From: Prosapia bicincta
Lineage: Eukaryota; Arthropoda; Insecta; Hemiptera; Cercopidae
Direction: 5' to 3'
NCBI GenBank assembly: GCA_036971475.1
Contig: JBAIZL010000008.1
Location: 10,379,395-10,443,394, forward strand
Length of the DNA stretch: 64,000 nucleotides
Shown here: positions 1 to 13,161 of the stretch, piece after piece
Layout of the letters: each line of letters opens with the position of its first letter
How positions within the stretch are numbered: the stretch's first letter is position 1
The notes under the pieces: generated by a model
Told to the model about the DNA's origin: nothing
Database searches by the model: none
What the model saw: only the letters and a program-made list of their open reading frames with translations
Program-made: the position numbers and the translations under genes

Positions 1-32
1 GCAATTGTCATATATTTGCTCTAAAAAAAATG

Positions 33-50
33 CATGAATTATAGTTCATG
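33..50. repeat. Dyad 1: 18-bp near-palindrome, CATGAA/TTCATG arms
   Basis: Eight of nine base pairs of an 18-bp palindrome are present; only monomer positions 39 (T) and 44 (G) fail to pair. The element recurs in essentially every monomer. A single copy at 59,867-59,884 has C at position 39 and is a perfect palindrome. Common variants that weaken it are A37G (for example at 9,600 and 11,481), G44T (56,621, 59,015, 63,973) and C47A (57,998, 61,246). Such dyads could form cruciforms or bind a dimeric protein; neither can be shown from sequence. Confidence 0.9.
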
Positions 51-106
51 GATTTTGCGATTTCTACAAAAAATGGATTACTCGTTTAAAAGGCATAATA
101 AACGCA

Positions 107-123
107 GAATCGACCATAGATTC
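107..123. repeat. Short inverted repeat GAATC-7-GATTC
   Basis: Five-base arms at 107-111 and 119-123 are separated by seven bases. The arm and loop region is one of the most variable parts of the monomer: C111T, C114G, C114A, C115A, C115T and C123G all recur in phase with the higher-order repeats. C111T and C123G each break one arm pair, so the element is not strictly maintained. It may have no function and serves here mainly as a set of variant markers. Confidence 0.7.
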
Positions 124-145
124 GCATTGTGCACTTAGAATTGAT

Positions 146-163
146 CTATAATAAGTATTATAG
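146..163. repeat. Dyad 2: 18-bp near-palindrome, CTATAATA/TATTATAG arms
   Basis: Two perfect 8-bp arms flank a central AG in the consensus; only the central pair fails. Its centre lies 113 bp after dyad 1 within the unit and 58 bp before dyad 1 of the next unit. Central-dinucleotide variants give perfect palindromes in several copies: AT at 14,333-14,350, 15,017-15,034, 17,924-17,941, 20,831-20,848 and 41,000-41,017; TA at 24,422-24,439 and 28,695-28,712; CG (16 bp, because position 146 is A) at 36,046-36,061 and 39,122-39,137. The frequent C146A variant removes the outermost pair. Confidence 0.9.
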
Positions 164-3100
164 GAGCTATCGCAATTGTCATATATTTGCTCTAAAAAAA
201 ATGCATGAATTATAGTTCATGGATTTTGCGATTTCTACAAAAAATGGATTTCTCATTTAAAAGGCATAATAAACGCAGAATCGACCATAGATTGGCATTG
301 TGCACTTAGAATTGATCTATAATAAGTATTATAGGAGCTATCGCAATTGTCATATATTTGCTCTAAAAAAAATGCATGAATTATAGTTCATGGATTTTGC
401 GATTTCTACAAAAAATGGATTTCTCATTTAAAAGGCATAATAAACGCAGAATCGACCATAGATTCGCATTGTGCACTTAGAATTGATCTATAATAAGTAT
501 TATAGGAGCTATCGCAATTGTCATATATTTGCTCTGAAAAAAATGCATGAATTATAGTTCATGGATTTTGCGATTTCTACAAAAAATGGATTTCTCATTT
601 AAAAGGCATAATAAACGCTGAATCGACCATAGATTCGCATTGTGCACTTAGAATTGATCTATAATAAGTAATATAGGAGCTATCGCAATTGTCATATATT
701 TGCTCTAAAAAAAATGCATGAATTATAGTTCATGGATTTTGCGATTTCTACAAAAAATGGATTTCTCATTTAAAAGGCATAATAAACGCAGAATCGAGCA
801 TAGATTCGCATTGTGCACTTAGAATTGATCTATAATAAGTATTATAGGAGCTATCTTAATTGTCATATATTTGCTCTGAAAAAAATGCATGAATTATAGT
901 TCATGGATTTTGCGATTTCTACAAAAAATGGATTTCTCATTTAAAAGGCATAATAAACGCTGAATCGACCATAGATTCGCATTGTGCACTTAGAATTGAT
1001 CTATAATAAGTATTATAGGAGCTATCGCAATTGTCATATATTTGCTCTAAAAAAAATGCATGAATTATAGTTCATGGATTTTGCGATTCCTACAAAAAAT
1101 GGATTTCTCATTTAAAAGGCATAATAAACGCAGAATCGACCATAGATTCGCATTGTGCACTTAGAAATGATCTATAATAAGTATTATAGGAGCTATCGCA
1201 ATTGTCATATATTTGCTCTAAAAAAAATGCATGAATTATAGTTCATGGATTTTGCGATTTCTACAAAAAATGGATTTCTCATTTAAAAGGCATAATAAAC
1301 GCAGAATCGACCATAGATTCGCATTGTGCACTTAGAATTGATCTATAAAAAGTATTATAGGAGCTATCGCAATTGTCATATATTTGCTCTAAAAAAAATG
1401 CATGAATTATAGTTCATGGATTTTGCGATTTCTACAAAAAATGGATTTCTCATTTAAAAGGCATAATAAACGCAGAATCGAGCATAGATTCGCATTGTGC
1501 ACTTAGAATTGATCTATAATAAGTATTATAGGAGCTATCGCAATTGTCATATATTTGCTCTAAAAAAAATGCATGAATTATAGTTCATGGATTTTGCAAT
1601 TTCTACAAAAATGGATTTCTCATTTAAAAGGCATAATAAACGCAGAATCGACCATAGATTGGCATTGTGCACTTAGAATTGATCTATAATAAGTATTATA
1701 GGAGCTATCGCAATTGTCATATATTTGCTCTAAAAAAAATGCATGAATTATAGTTCATGGATTTTGCGATTTCTACAAAAAATGGATTTCTCATTTAAAA
1801 GGCATAATAAACGCAGAATCGACCATAGATTCGCATTGTGCACTTAGAATTGATCTATAATAAGTATTATAGGAGCTATCGCAATTGTCATATATTTGCT
1901 CTGAAAAAAATGCATGAATTATAGTTCATGGATTTTGCGATTTCTACAAAAAATGGATTTCTCATTTAAAAGGCATAATAAACGCTGAATCGACCATAGA
2001 TTCGCATTGTGCACTTAGAATTGATCTATAATAAGTATTATAGGAGCTATCGCAATTGTCATATATTTGCTCTAAAAAAAATGCATGAATTATAGTTCAT
2101 GGATTTTGCGATTCCTACAAAAAATGGATTTCTCATTTAAAAGGCATAATAAACGCAGAATCGACCATAGATTCGCATTGTGCACTTAGAAATGATCTAT
2201 AATAAGTATTATAGGAGCTATCGCAATTGTCATATATTTGCTCTAAAAAAAATGCATGAATTATAGTTCATGGATTTTGCGATTTCTACAAAAAATGGAT
2301 TTCTCATTTAAAAGGCATAATAAACGCAGAATCGACCATAGATTCGCATTGTGCACTTAGAATTGATCTATAATAAGTATTATAGGAGCTATCGCAATTG
2401 TCATATATTTGCTCTAAAAAAAATGCATGAATTATAGTTCATGGATTTTACGATTTCTACAAAAAATGGATTTCTCATTTAAAAGGCATAATAAACGCAG
2501 AATCGAGCATAGATTCGCATTGTGCACTTAGAATTGATCTATAATAAGTAATATAGGAGCTATCGCAATTGTCATATATTTGCTCTAAAAAAAATGCATG
2601 AATTATAGTTCATGGATTTTGCGATTCCTACAAAAAATGGATTTCTCATTTAAAAGGCATAATAAACGCAGAATCGACCATAGATTCGCATTGTGCACTT
2701 AGAAATGATCTATAATAAGTATTATAGGAGCTATCGCAATTGTCATATATTTGCTCTAAAAAAAATGCATGAATTATAGTTCATGGATTTTGCGATTTCT
2801 ACAAAAAATGGATTTCTCATTTAAAAGGCATAATAAACCCAGAATCGACCATAGATTCGCATTGTGCACTTAGAATTGATCTATAATAAGTATTATAGGA
2901 GCTATCGCAATTGTCATATATTTGCTCTAAAAAAAATGCATGAATTATAGTTCATGGATTTTGCGATTTCTACAAAAAATGGATTTCTCATTTAAAAGGC
3001 ATAATAAACGCAGAGTCGACCCTAGATTCGCATTGTGCACTTAGAATTGATCTATAATAAGTATTATAGGAGCTATCGCAATTGTCATATATTTGCTCTA

Positions 3101-4617
3101 AAAAAAATGCATGAATTATAGTTCATGGATTTTGCGATTTCTACAAAAAATGGATTTCTCATTTAAAAGGCATAATAAACGCAGAATCGACCATAGATTC
3201 GCATTGTGCACTTAGAAATGATCTATAATAAGTATTATAGGAGCTATCGCAATTGTCATATATTTGCTCTAAAAAAAATGCATGAATTATAGTTCATGGA
3301 TTTTGCGATTTCTACAAAAAATGGATTTCTCATTTAAAAGGCATAATAAACGCAGAATCGACCATAGATTCGCATTGTGCACTTAGAATTGATCTATAAT
3401 AAGTATTATAGGAGCTATCGCAATTGTCATATATTTGCTCTAAAAAAAATGCATGAATTATAGTTCATGGATTTTGCGATTTCTACAAAAAATGGATTTC
3501 TCATTTAAAAGGCATAATAAACGCAGAATCGACCATAGATTCGCATTGTGCACTTAGAATTGATCTATAATAAGTATTATAGGAGCTGTCGCAATTGTCA
3601 TATATTTGCTCTAAAAAAAATGCATGAATTATAGTTCATGGATTTTGCGATTTCTACAAAAAATGGATTACTCATTTAAAAGGCATAATAAACGCAGAAT
3701 CGACCATAGATTCGCATTGTGCTCTTAGAATTGATCTATAATAAGTATTATAGGAGCTATCGCAATTGTCATATATTTCCTCTAAAAGAAATGCATGAAT
3801 TATAGTTCATGGATTTTGCGATTTCTACAAAAAATGGATTTCTCATTTAAAAGGCATAATAAACGCAGAATCGACCATAGATTGGCATTGTGCACTTAGA
3901 ATTGATCTATAATAAGTATTATAGGAGCTATCGCAATTGTCATATATTTGCTCTAAAAAAAATGCATGAATTATAGTTCATGGATTTTGCGATTTCTACA
4001 AAAAATGGATTTCTCATTTAAAAGGCATAATAAACGCAGAATCGACCATAGATTCGCATTGTGCACTTAGAAATGATCTATAATAAGTATTATAGGAGCT
4101 ATCGCAATTGTCATATATTTGCTCTAAAAAAAATGCATGAATTATAGTTCATGGATTTTGCGATTTCTACAAAAAATGGATTTCTCATTTAAAAGGCATA
4201 ATAAACGCAGAATCGACCATAGATTCGCATTGTGCACTTAGAAATGATATATAATAAGTATTATAGGAGCTATCGCAATTGTCATATATTTGCTCTAAAA
4301 AAAATGCATGAATTATAGTTCATGGATTTTGCGATTTCTACAAAAAATGGATTTCTCATTTAAAAGGCATAATAAACGCAGAATCGACCATAGATTCGCA
4401 TTGTGCACTTAGAATTGATCTATAATAAGTATTATAGGAGCTATCGCAATTGTCATATATTTGCTCTAAAAAAAATGCATGAATTATAGTTCATGGATTT
4501 TGCGATTTCTACAAAAAATGGATTTCTCATTTAAAAGGCATAATAAACGCAGAATCGACCATAGATTCGCATTGTGCACTTAGAATTGATCTATAATAAG
4601 TATTATAGGAGCTATCG

Positions 4618-4648
4618 TAATTACCATCAAATTGCTCCAAAAAAAAAA
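4618..4648 (+). repeat. Divergent patch: nine substitutions within 31 bp
   Basis: Compared with the consensus start of a monomer, substitutions fall at 4,618, 4,623, 4,624, 4,628, 4,629, 4,631, 4,638, 4,647 and 4,648, with no length change. Elsewhere a whole monomer usually carries 0-5 differences. The rest of this monomer looks ordinary. The patch removes the CAATTG and ATGCAT hexamers but leaves dyad 1 intact. It lies where the long-range duplication with 30.6 kb begins: to its right, homology at an offset of about 25,984 bp is continuous; to its left it is lost. A conversion tract from a more diverged monomer family, or error-prone repair at a recombination junction, would explain it. An assembly or read error should also be considered. 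Confidence 0.9.
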
Positions 4649-7600
4649 CATGAATTATAGTTCATGGATTTTGCGATTTCTACAAAAAATGGATTTCTCA
4701 TTTAAAAGGCATAATAAACGCAGAATCGAGCATAGATTCGCATTGTGCACTTAGAATTGATCTATAATAAGTATTATAGGAGCTATCGCAATTGTCATAT
4801 ATTTGCTCTAAAAAAAATGCATGAATTATAGTTCATGGATTTTGCAATTTCTACAAAAATGGATTTCTCATTTAAAAGGCATAATAAACGCTGAATCGAC
4901 CATAGATTCGCATTGTGCACTTAGAATTGATCTAAAATAAGTATTATAGGAGCTATCGCAATTGTCATATATTTGCTCTAAAAAAAATGCATGAATTATA
5001 GTTCATGGATTTTGCGATTCCTACAAAAAATGGATTTCTCATTTAAAAGGCATAATAAACGCAGAATCGACAATAGATTCGCATTGTGCACTTAGAAATG
5101 ATCTATAATAAGTATTATAGGAGCTATCGCAATTGTCATATATTTGCTCTAAAAAAAATGCATGAATTATAGTTCATGGATTTTGCGATTTCTAAAAAAA
5201 ATGGATTTCTCATTTAAAAGGCATAATAAACCCAGAATCGACCATAGATTCGCATTGTGCACTTAGAATTGATCTATAATAAGTATTATAGGAGCTATCG
5301 CAATTGTCATATATTTGCTCTAAAAAAAATGCATGAATTATAGTTCATGGATTTTGCGATTTCTACAAAAAAGGATTTCTCATTTAAAAGACATAATAAA
5401 CGCTGAATCGACCATAGATTCGCATTGTGCACTTAGAATTGATCTATAATAAGTATTATAGGAGCTATCGCAATTGTCATATATTTGCTCTAAAAAAAAT
5501 GCATGAATTATAGTTCATGGATTTTGCGATTCCTACAAAAAATGGATTTCTCATTTAAAAGGCATAATAAACGCAGAATCGACCATAGATTCGCATTGTG
5601 CACTTAGAAATGATCTATAATAAGTATTATAGGAGCTATCGCAATTGTCATATATTTGCTCTAAAAAAAATGCATGAATTATAGTTCATGGATTTTGCGA
5701 TTTCTACAAAAAATGGATTTCTCATTTAAAAGGCATAATAAACGCAGAATCGACCATAGATTCGCATTGTGCACCTAGAAATGATATATAATAAGTATTA
5801 TAGGAGCTATCGCAATTGTCATATATTTGCTCTAAAAAAAATGCATGAATTATAGTTCATGGATTTTGCGATTTCTACAAAAAATGGATTTCTCATTTAA
5901 AAGGCATAATAAACGCAGAATTGACCATAGATTCGCATTGTGCACTTAGAATTGATCTATAATAAGTATTATAGGAGCTATCGCAATTGTCATATATTTG
6001 CTCTAAAAAAAATGCATGAATTATAGTTCATGGATTTTGCGATTTCTACAAAAAATGGATTTCTCATTTAAAAAGCATAATAAACGCAGAATCGACCATA
6101 GATTCGCATTGTGCACTTAGAATTGATCTATAATAAGTATTATAGGAGCTATCGCAATTGTCATATATTTGCTCTAAAAAAAATGCATGAATTATAGTTC
6201 ATGGATTTTGCAATTTCTACAAAAAATGGATTTCTCATTTAAAAGGCATAATAAACGCTGAATCGACAATAGATTCGCATTGTGCACTTAGAATTGATCT
6301 ATAATAAGTATTATAGGAGCTATCGCAATTGTCATATATTTGCTCTAAAAAAAATGCATGAATTATAGTTCATGGATTTTGCGATTCCTACAAAAAATGG
6401 ATTTCTCATTTAAAAGGCATAATAAACGCAGAAACGACCATAGATTCGCATTGTGCACTTAGAAATGATCTATAATAAGTATTATAGGAGCTATCGCAAT
6501 TGTCATATATTTGCTCTAAAAAAAATGCATGAATTATAGTTCATGGATTTTGCGATTTCTAAAAAAAATGGATTTCTCATTTAAAAGGCATAATAAACCC
6601 AGAATCGACCATAGATTCGCATTGTGCACTTAGAATTGATCTATAATAAGTATTATAGGAGCTATCGACATTGTCATATATTTGCTCTAAAAAAAATGCA
6701 TGAATTATAGTTCATGGATTTTGCGATTTTTACAAAAAATGGATTTCTCATTTAAAAGGCATAATAAACGCAGAATCGACCATAGATTCGCATTGTGCAC
6801 TTAGAAATGATATATAATAAGTATTATAGGAGCTATCGCAATTGTCATATATTTGCTCTAAAAAAAATGCATGAATTATAGTTCATGGATTTTGCGATTT
6901 CTACAAAAAATGGATTTCTCATTTAAAAGGCATAATAAACGCAGAATCGACCATAGATTCGCATTGTGCACTTAGAATTGATCTATAATAAGTATTATAG
7001 GAGCTATCGCAATTGTCATATATTTGCTCTGAAAAAATGCATGAATTATAGTTCATGGATTTTGCGATTTCTACAAAAAATGGATTTCTCATTTAAAAGG
7101 CATAATAAACGCAGAATCGACCATAGATTCGCATTGTGCACTTAGAAATGATCTATAATAAGTATTATAGGAGCTATCGCAATTGTCATATATTTGCTCT
7201 AAAAAAAATGCATGAATTATAGTTCATGGATTTTGCGATTTCTACAAAAAATGGATTTCTCATTTAAAAGGCATAATAAACGCAGAATCGACCATAGATT
7301 CGCATTGTGCACTTAGAATTGATCTATAATAAGTATTATAGGAGCTATCGCAATTGTCATATATTTGCTCTAAAAAAAATGCATGAATTATAGTTCATGG
7401 ATTTTGCGATTCCTACAAAAAATGGATTTCTCATTTAAAAGGCATAATAAACGCAGAATCGACCATAGATTCGCATTGTGCACTTAGAAATGATCTATAA
7501 TAAGTATTATAGGAGCTATCGCAATTGTCATATATTTGCTCTAAAAAAAATGCATGAATTATAGTTCATGGATTTTGCGATTTCTAAAAAAAATGGATTT

Positions 7601-9399
7601 CTCATTTAAAAGGCATAATAAACCCAGAATCGACCATAGATTCGCATTGTGCACTTAGAATTGATCTATAATAAGTATTATAGGAGCTATCGACATTGTC
7701 ATATATTTGCTCTAAAAAAAATGCATGAATTATAGTTCATGGATTTTGCGATTTTTACAAAAAATGGATTTCTCATTTAAAAGGCATAATAAACGCAGAA
7801 TCGACCATAGATTCGCATTGTGCACTTAGAAATGATATATAATAAGTATTATAGGAGCTATCGCAATTGTCATATATTTGCTCTAAAAAAAATGCATGAA
7901 TTATAGTTCATGGATTTTGCGATTTCTACGAAAAATGGATTTCTCATTTAAAAGGCATAATAAACGCAGAATCGACCATAGATTCGCATTGTGCACTTAG
8001 AATTGATCTATAATAAGTATTATAGGAGCTATCGCAATTGTCATATATTTGCTCTAAAAAAAATGCATGAATATAGTTCATGGATTTTGCGATTCCTACA
8101 AAAAATGGATTTCTCATTTAAAAGGCATAATAAACGCAGAATCGACCATAGATTCGCATTGTGCACTTAGAAATGATCTATAATAAGTATTATTGGAGCT
8201 ATCGCAATTGTCATATATTTGCTCTAAAAAAAATGCATGAATTATAGTTCATGGATTTTGCGATTTCTAAAAAAAATGGATTTCTCATTTAAAAGGCATA
8301 ATAAACCCAGAATCGACCATAGATTCGCATTGTGCACTTAGAATTGATCTATAATAAGTATTATAGGAGCTATCGACATTGTCATATATTTGCTCTAAAA
8401 AAAATGCATGAATTTTAGTTCATGGATTTTGCGATTTCTACAAAAAATGGATTTCTCATTTAAAAGGCATAATAAACGCAGAATCGACCATAGATTCGCA
8501 TTGTGCACTTAGAATTGATCTATAATAAGTATTATAGGAGCTATCGCAATTGTCATATATTTGCTCTAAAAAAAATGCATGAATTATAGTTCACGGATTT
8601 TGCGATTTCTACAAAAAATGGATTTCTCATTTAAAAGGCATAATAAACGCAGAATCGACCATAGATTCGCATTGTGCACTTAGAATTGATCTATAATAAG
8701 TATTATAGGAGCTATCGTAATTGTCATATATTTGCTCTAAAAAAAATGCATGAATTATAGTTCACGGATTTTGCGATTTTTACAAAAAATGGATTTCTCA
8801 TTTAAAAGACATAATAAACGCAGAATCGACCATAGATTCGCATTGTGCACTTAGAAATGATATATAATAAGTATTATAGGAGCTATCGCAATTGTCATAT
8901 ATTTGCTCTAAAAAAAATGCATGAATTATAGTTCATGGATTTTGCGATTTCTACAAAAAATGGATTTCTCATTTAAAAGGCATAATAAACGCAGAATCGA
9001 CCATAGATTCACATTGTGCACTTAGAATTGATCTATAATAAGTATTATAGGAGCTATCGCAATTGTCATATATTTGCTCTAAAAAAAATGCATGAATTAT
9101 AGTTCATGGATTTTGCGATTTCTACAAAAAATGGATTTCTCATTTAAAAGGCATAATAAACGCAGAATCGACCATAGATTCGCATTGTGCACTTAGAAAT
9201 GATCTATAATAAGTATTATAGGAGCTATCGCAATTGTCATATATTTGCTCTAAAAAAAATGCATGAATTATAGTTCATGGATTTTGTGATTTCTACAAAA
9301 AATGGATTTCTCATTTAAAAGGCATAATAAACGCAGAATCGACCATAGATTCGCATTGTGCACTTAGAATTGATCTATAATAAGTATTATAGGAGCTAT
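4649..9399 (+). repeat. Left part of long-range duplicated segment, paralogue 1
   Basis: Rare markers here recur about 25.6-26.0 kb to the right: C114G at 4,727 and 30,711; AAACCC at 5,231 and 31,215; GCACCTAG at 5,771 and 31,756; CGACAATAG with A106T at 6,264 and 32,249; TGAATATAG at 8,068 and 33,711; TATTGGAG at 8,191 and 33,834; TTTTGTGATT near 9,281 and 34,583. The offset falls from 25,985 to 25,643 and then 25,302, so this copy carries two extra monomers between 5.8 and 8.1 kb and two more between 8.1 and 9.3 kb. Inside it, CTAAAAAAAATGG followed by CGACATTG occurs three times (about 6,561, 7,586 and 8,269), spaced six and four monomers. Confidence 0.85.
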
Positions 9400-12300
9400 C
9401 GCAATTGTCATATATTTGCTCTAAAAAAAATGCATGAATTATAGTTCATGGATTTTGCGATTTCTACAAAAAATGGATTTCTCATTTAAAAGGCATAATA
9501 AACGCAGAATCGACCATAGATTCGCATTGTGCACTTAGAATTGATCTATAATAAGTATTATAGGAGCTATCGCAATTGTCATATATTTGCTCTAAAAAAA
9601 ATGCATGGATTATAGTTCATGGATTTTGCGATTTCTACAAAAAATGGATTTCTCATTTAAAAGGCATAATAAACGCAGAATCGACCATAGATTCGCATTG
9701 TGCACTTAGAATTGATCTATAATAAGTATTATAGGAGCTATCGCAGTTGTCATATATTTGCTCTAAAAAAAATGCATGAATTATAGTTCATGGATTTTGC
9801 GATTTCTACAAAAAATGGATTTCTCATTTAAAAGGCATAATAAACGCAGAATCGACCATAGATTGGCATTGTGCACTTAGAATTGATCTATAATAAGTAT
9901 TATAGGAGCTATCGCAATTGTCATATATTTGCTCTAAAACAAATGCATGAATTATAGTTCATGGATTTTGCGATTTCTACAAAAAATGGATTTCTCATTT
10001 AAAAGGCATAATAAACGCAGAATCGACCATAGATTCGCATTGTGCACTTAGAAATGATCTATAATAAGTATTATAGGAGCTATCGCAATTGTCATATATT
10101 TGCTCTAAAAAAAATGCATGAATTATAGTTCATGGATTTTGCGATTCCTACAAAAAATGGATTTCTCATTTAAAAGGCATAATAAACGCAGAATCGACCA
10201 TAGATTCGCATTGTGCACTTAGAAATGATCTATAATAAGTATTATAGGAGCTATCGCAATTGTCATATATTTGCTCTAAAAAAAATGCATGAATTATAGT
10301 TCATGGATTTTGCGATTTCTACAAAAAATGGATTTCTCATTTAAAAGGCATAATAAACGCAGAATTGACCATAGATTCGCATTGTGCACTTAGAATTGAT
10401 CTATAATAAGTATTATAGGAGCTATCGCAATTGTCATATATTTGCTCTAAAAAAAATGCATGAATTATAGTTCATGGATTTTGCGATTTCTACAAAAAAT
10501 GGATTTCTCATTTAAAAGGCATAATAAACGCAGAATCGACCATAGATTCGCATTGTGCACTTAGAATTGATCTATAATAAGTATTATAGGAGCTATCGCA
10601 ATTGTCATATATTTGACTAAAAAAAAATGCATGAATTATAGTTCATGGATTTTGCAATTTCTACAAAAAATGGATTTCTCATTTATAAGGCATAATAAAC
10701 GCTGAATCGACCATAGATTCGCATTGTGCACTTAGAATTGATCTATAATAAGTATTATAGGAGCTATCGCAATTGTCATATATTTGCTCTAAAAAAAATG
10801 CATGAATTATAGTTCATGGATTTTGCGATTCCTACAAAAAATGGATTTCTCATTTAAAAGGCATAATAAACGCAGAATCGACCATAGATTCGCATTGTGC
10901 ACTTAGAATTGATCTATAATAAGTATTATAGGAGCTATCGCAATTGTCATATATTTGCTCTAAAAAAAATGCATGAATTATAGTTCATGGATTTTGCGAT
11001 TTCTACAAAAAATGGATTTCTCATTTAAAAGGCATAATAAACGCAGAATCGACCATAGATTCGCATTGTGCACTTAGAATTGATCAATAATAAGTATTAT
11101 AGGAGCTATCGCAATTGTCATATATTTGCTCTAAAAAAAATGCATGAATTATAGTTCATGGATTTTGCGATTTCTACAAAAAATGGATTTCTCATTTAAA
11201 AGGCATAATAAACGCAGAATCGACCATAGATTCGCATTGTGCACTTAGAATTGATCTATAATAAGTATTATAGGAGCTATCGCAATTGTCATATATTTGC
11301 TCTAAAAAAAATGCATGAATTATAGTTCATGGATTTTGCGATTTCTACAAAAAATGGATTTCTCATTTAAAAGGCATAATAAACGCAGAATCGACCATAG
11401 ATTCGCATTGTGCACTTAGAATTGATCTATAATAAGTATTATAGGAGCTATCGCAATTGTCATATATTTGCTCTAAAAAAAATGCATGGATTATAGTTCA
11501 TGGATTTTGCGATTTCTACAAAAAATGGATTTCTCATTTAAAAGGCATAATAAACGCAGAATCGACCATAGATTCGCATTGTGCACTTAGAATTGATCTA
11601 TAATAAGTATTATAGGAGCTATCGCAGTTGTCATATATTTGCTCTAAAAAAAATGCATGAATTATAGTTCATGGATTTTGCGATTTCTACAAAAAATGGA
11701 TTTCTCATTTAAAAGGCATAATAAACGCAGAATCGACCATAGATTGGCATTGTGCACTTAGAATTGATCTATAATAAGTATTATAGGAGCTATCGCAATT
11801 GTCATATATTTGCTCTAAAACAAATGCATGAATTATAGTTCATGGATTTTGCGATTTCTACAAAAAATGGATTTCTCATTTAAAAGGCATAATAAACGCA
11901 GAATCGACCATAGATTCGCATTGTGCACTTAGAAATGATCTATAATAAGTATTATAGGAGCTATCGCAATTGTCATATATTTGCTCTAAAAAAAATGCAT
12001 GAATTATAGTTCATGGATTTTGCGATTCCTACAAAAAATGGATTTCTCATTTAAAAGGCATAATAAACGCAGAATCGACCATAGATTCGCATTGTGCACT
12101 TAGAAATGATCTATAATAAGTATTATAGGAGCTATCGCAATTGTCATATATTTGCTCTAAAAAAAATGCATGAATTATAGTTCATGGATTTTGCGATTTC
12201 TACAAAAAATGGATTTCTCATTTAAAAGGCATAATAAACGCAGAATTGACCATAGATTCGCATTGTGCACTTAGAATTGATCTATAATAAGTATTATAGG

Positions 12301-13161
12301 AGCTATCGCAATTGTCATATATTTGCTCTAAAAAAAATGCATGAATTATAGTTCATGGATTTTGCGATTTCTACAAAAAATGGATTTCTCATTTAAAAGG
12401 CATAATAAACGCAGAATCGACCATAGATTCGCATTGTGCACTTAGAATTGATCTATAATAAGTATTATAGGAGCTATCGCAATTGTCATATATTTGACTA
12501 AAAAAAAATGCATGAATTATAGTTCATGGATTTTGCAATTTCTACAAAAAATGGATTTCTCATTTATAAGGCATAATAAACGCTGAATCGACCATAGATT
12601 CGCATTGTGCACTTAGAATTGATCTATAATAAGTATTATAGGAGCTATCGCAATTGTCATATATTTGCTCTAAAAAAAATGCATGAATTATAGTTCATGG
12701 ATTTTGCGATTCCTACAAAAAATGGATTTCTCATTTAAAAGGCATAATAAACGCAGAATCGACCATAGATTCGCATTGTGCACTTAGAATTGATCTATAA
12801 TAAGTATTATAGGAGCTATCGCAATTGTCATATATTTGCTCTAAAAAAAATGCATGAATTATAGTTCATGGATTTTGCGATTTCTACAAAAAATGGATTT
12901 CTCATTTAAAAGGCATAATAAACGCAGAATCGACCATAGATTCGCATTGTGCACTTAGAATTGATCAATAATAAGTATTATAGGAGCTATCGCAATTGTC
13001 ATATATTTGCTCTAAAAAAAATGCATGAATTATAGTTCATGGATTTTGCGATTTCTACAAAAAATGGATTTCTCATTTAAAAGGCATAATAAACGCAGAA
13101 TCGACCATAGATTCGCATTGTGCACTTAGAATTGATCTATAATAAGTATTATAGGAGCTAT
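9400..13161 (+). repeat. 11-monomer higher-order repeat, two copies of 1,881 bp
   Basis: Markers recur exactly 1,881 bp (11 x 171) apart: GCATGGATT at 9,600 and 11,481; CTAAAACAAATGC at 9,931 and 11,812; the TTTGACTAAA subtype at 10,611 and 12,492; GATCAATAA at 11,081 and 12,962. Correspondence fails before about 9,285 (a private TGTGATT) and at 13,163 (GCAGTTG where the first copy has GCAATTG), which sets two full units. The paralogous region on the right (34.67-40.82 kb) has no separate 11-mer duplication; the same monomers are part of an 18-mer there. This 11-mer expansion therefore appears to be later than the long-range duplication. Confidence 0.88.

Larger units (their letters stand above)
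1..171 (+). repeat. First complete monomer, used as reference coordinate frame
   Basis: This copy defines the numbering used in the other entries. In order it holds a CAATTG hexamer (2-7), an eight-A tract (23-30), ATGCAT (30-35), a near-palindrome (33-50), a six-A tract (68-73), an AATAAA hexamer (97-102), a GAATC/GATTC inverted repeat (107-123), GTGCAC (129-134), a second near-palindrome (146-163) and AGCT (165-168). It differs from the consensus by A at 80 (usually T) and G at 84 (usually A). The A80 variant recurs near 3,670, 25,381 and 29,654, which ties the window's left edge to those blocks. One unit is slightly longer than the DNA wrapped in a nucleosome core, as in many centromeric satellites. 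Confidence 0.95.
1..4648 (+). repeat. Left block, mixed monomers with short 6-mer and 3-mer spacing
   Basis: About 27 monomers without one clean higher-order unit. The T63C marker occurs at about 1,087, 2,112 and 2,625, spaced six monomers (1,025 bp, with one A-tract deletion) and three monomers (513 bp). The variant order in the first ten monomers (A80; C123G; a G after CTCT with A106T; T63C with T141A; CTATAAAAAG; C114G; CAATTTC with a short A-tract) matches about 25.3-26.6 and 29.57-30.85 kb, except that monomers four and five are extra here. A second related run starts at about 3,585 with CTGTCGC and A80. The block ends at the divergent patch. Confidence 0.75.

Noticed and set aside
16..80. 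Possible ancient subrepeat inside the monomer (TTTGCTCTAAAAAAAATGCAT versus GATTTCTACAAAAAATGGAT, about 45 bp apart).
   Set aside because: The resemblance is mainly the shared A-tract with TGCAT or TGGAT after it; the spacing does not divide 171 and no further copy is seen.
97..102. AATAAA hexamer in every monomer as a polyadenylation signal, with TATAATA at 147-153 as a promoter-like box.
   Set aside because: Both are expected by chance in sequence that is 70% A+T, and no gene or downstream element accompanies them. Satellite transcription cannot be judged from sequence.
120..136. TTCG in ATTCGCATTGTGCAC as a possible CENP-B box.
   Set aside because: The required downstream A and CGGG core positions are absent on either strand, so only four matching bases remain.
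34..138. A 34-codon ATG-started open frame on the plus strand, repeated in most monomers.
   Set aside because: It recurs only because the unit length is divisible by three. It has no separate start context, shows no codon-level conservation and is disrupted freely by A-tract indels. All three plus frames contain a stop within each consensus monomer, so no longer protein is possible.
1..342. A minus-strand open stretch of about 45 codons running across monomer junctions.
   Set aside because: Its first in-frame ATG leaves only about a dozen codons, and it exists solely as a by-product of the repeat. Variants show no bias towards silent changes.
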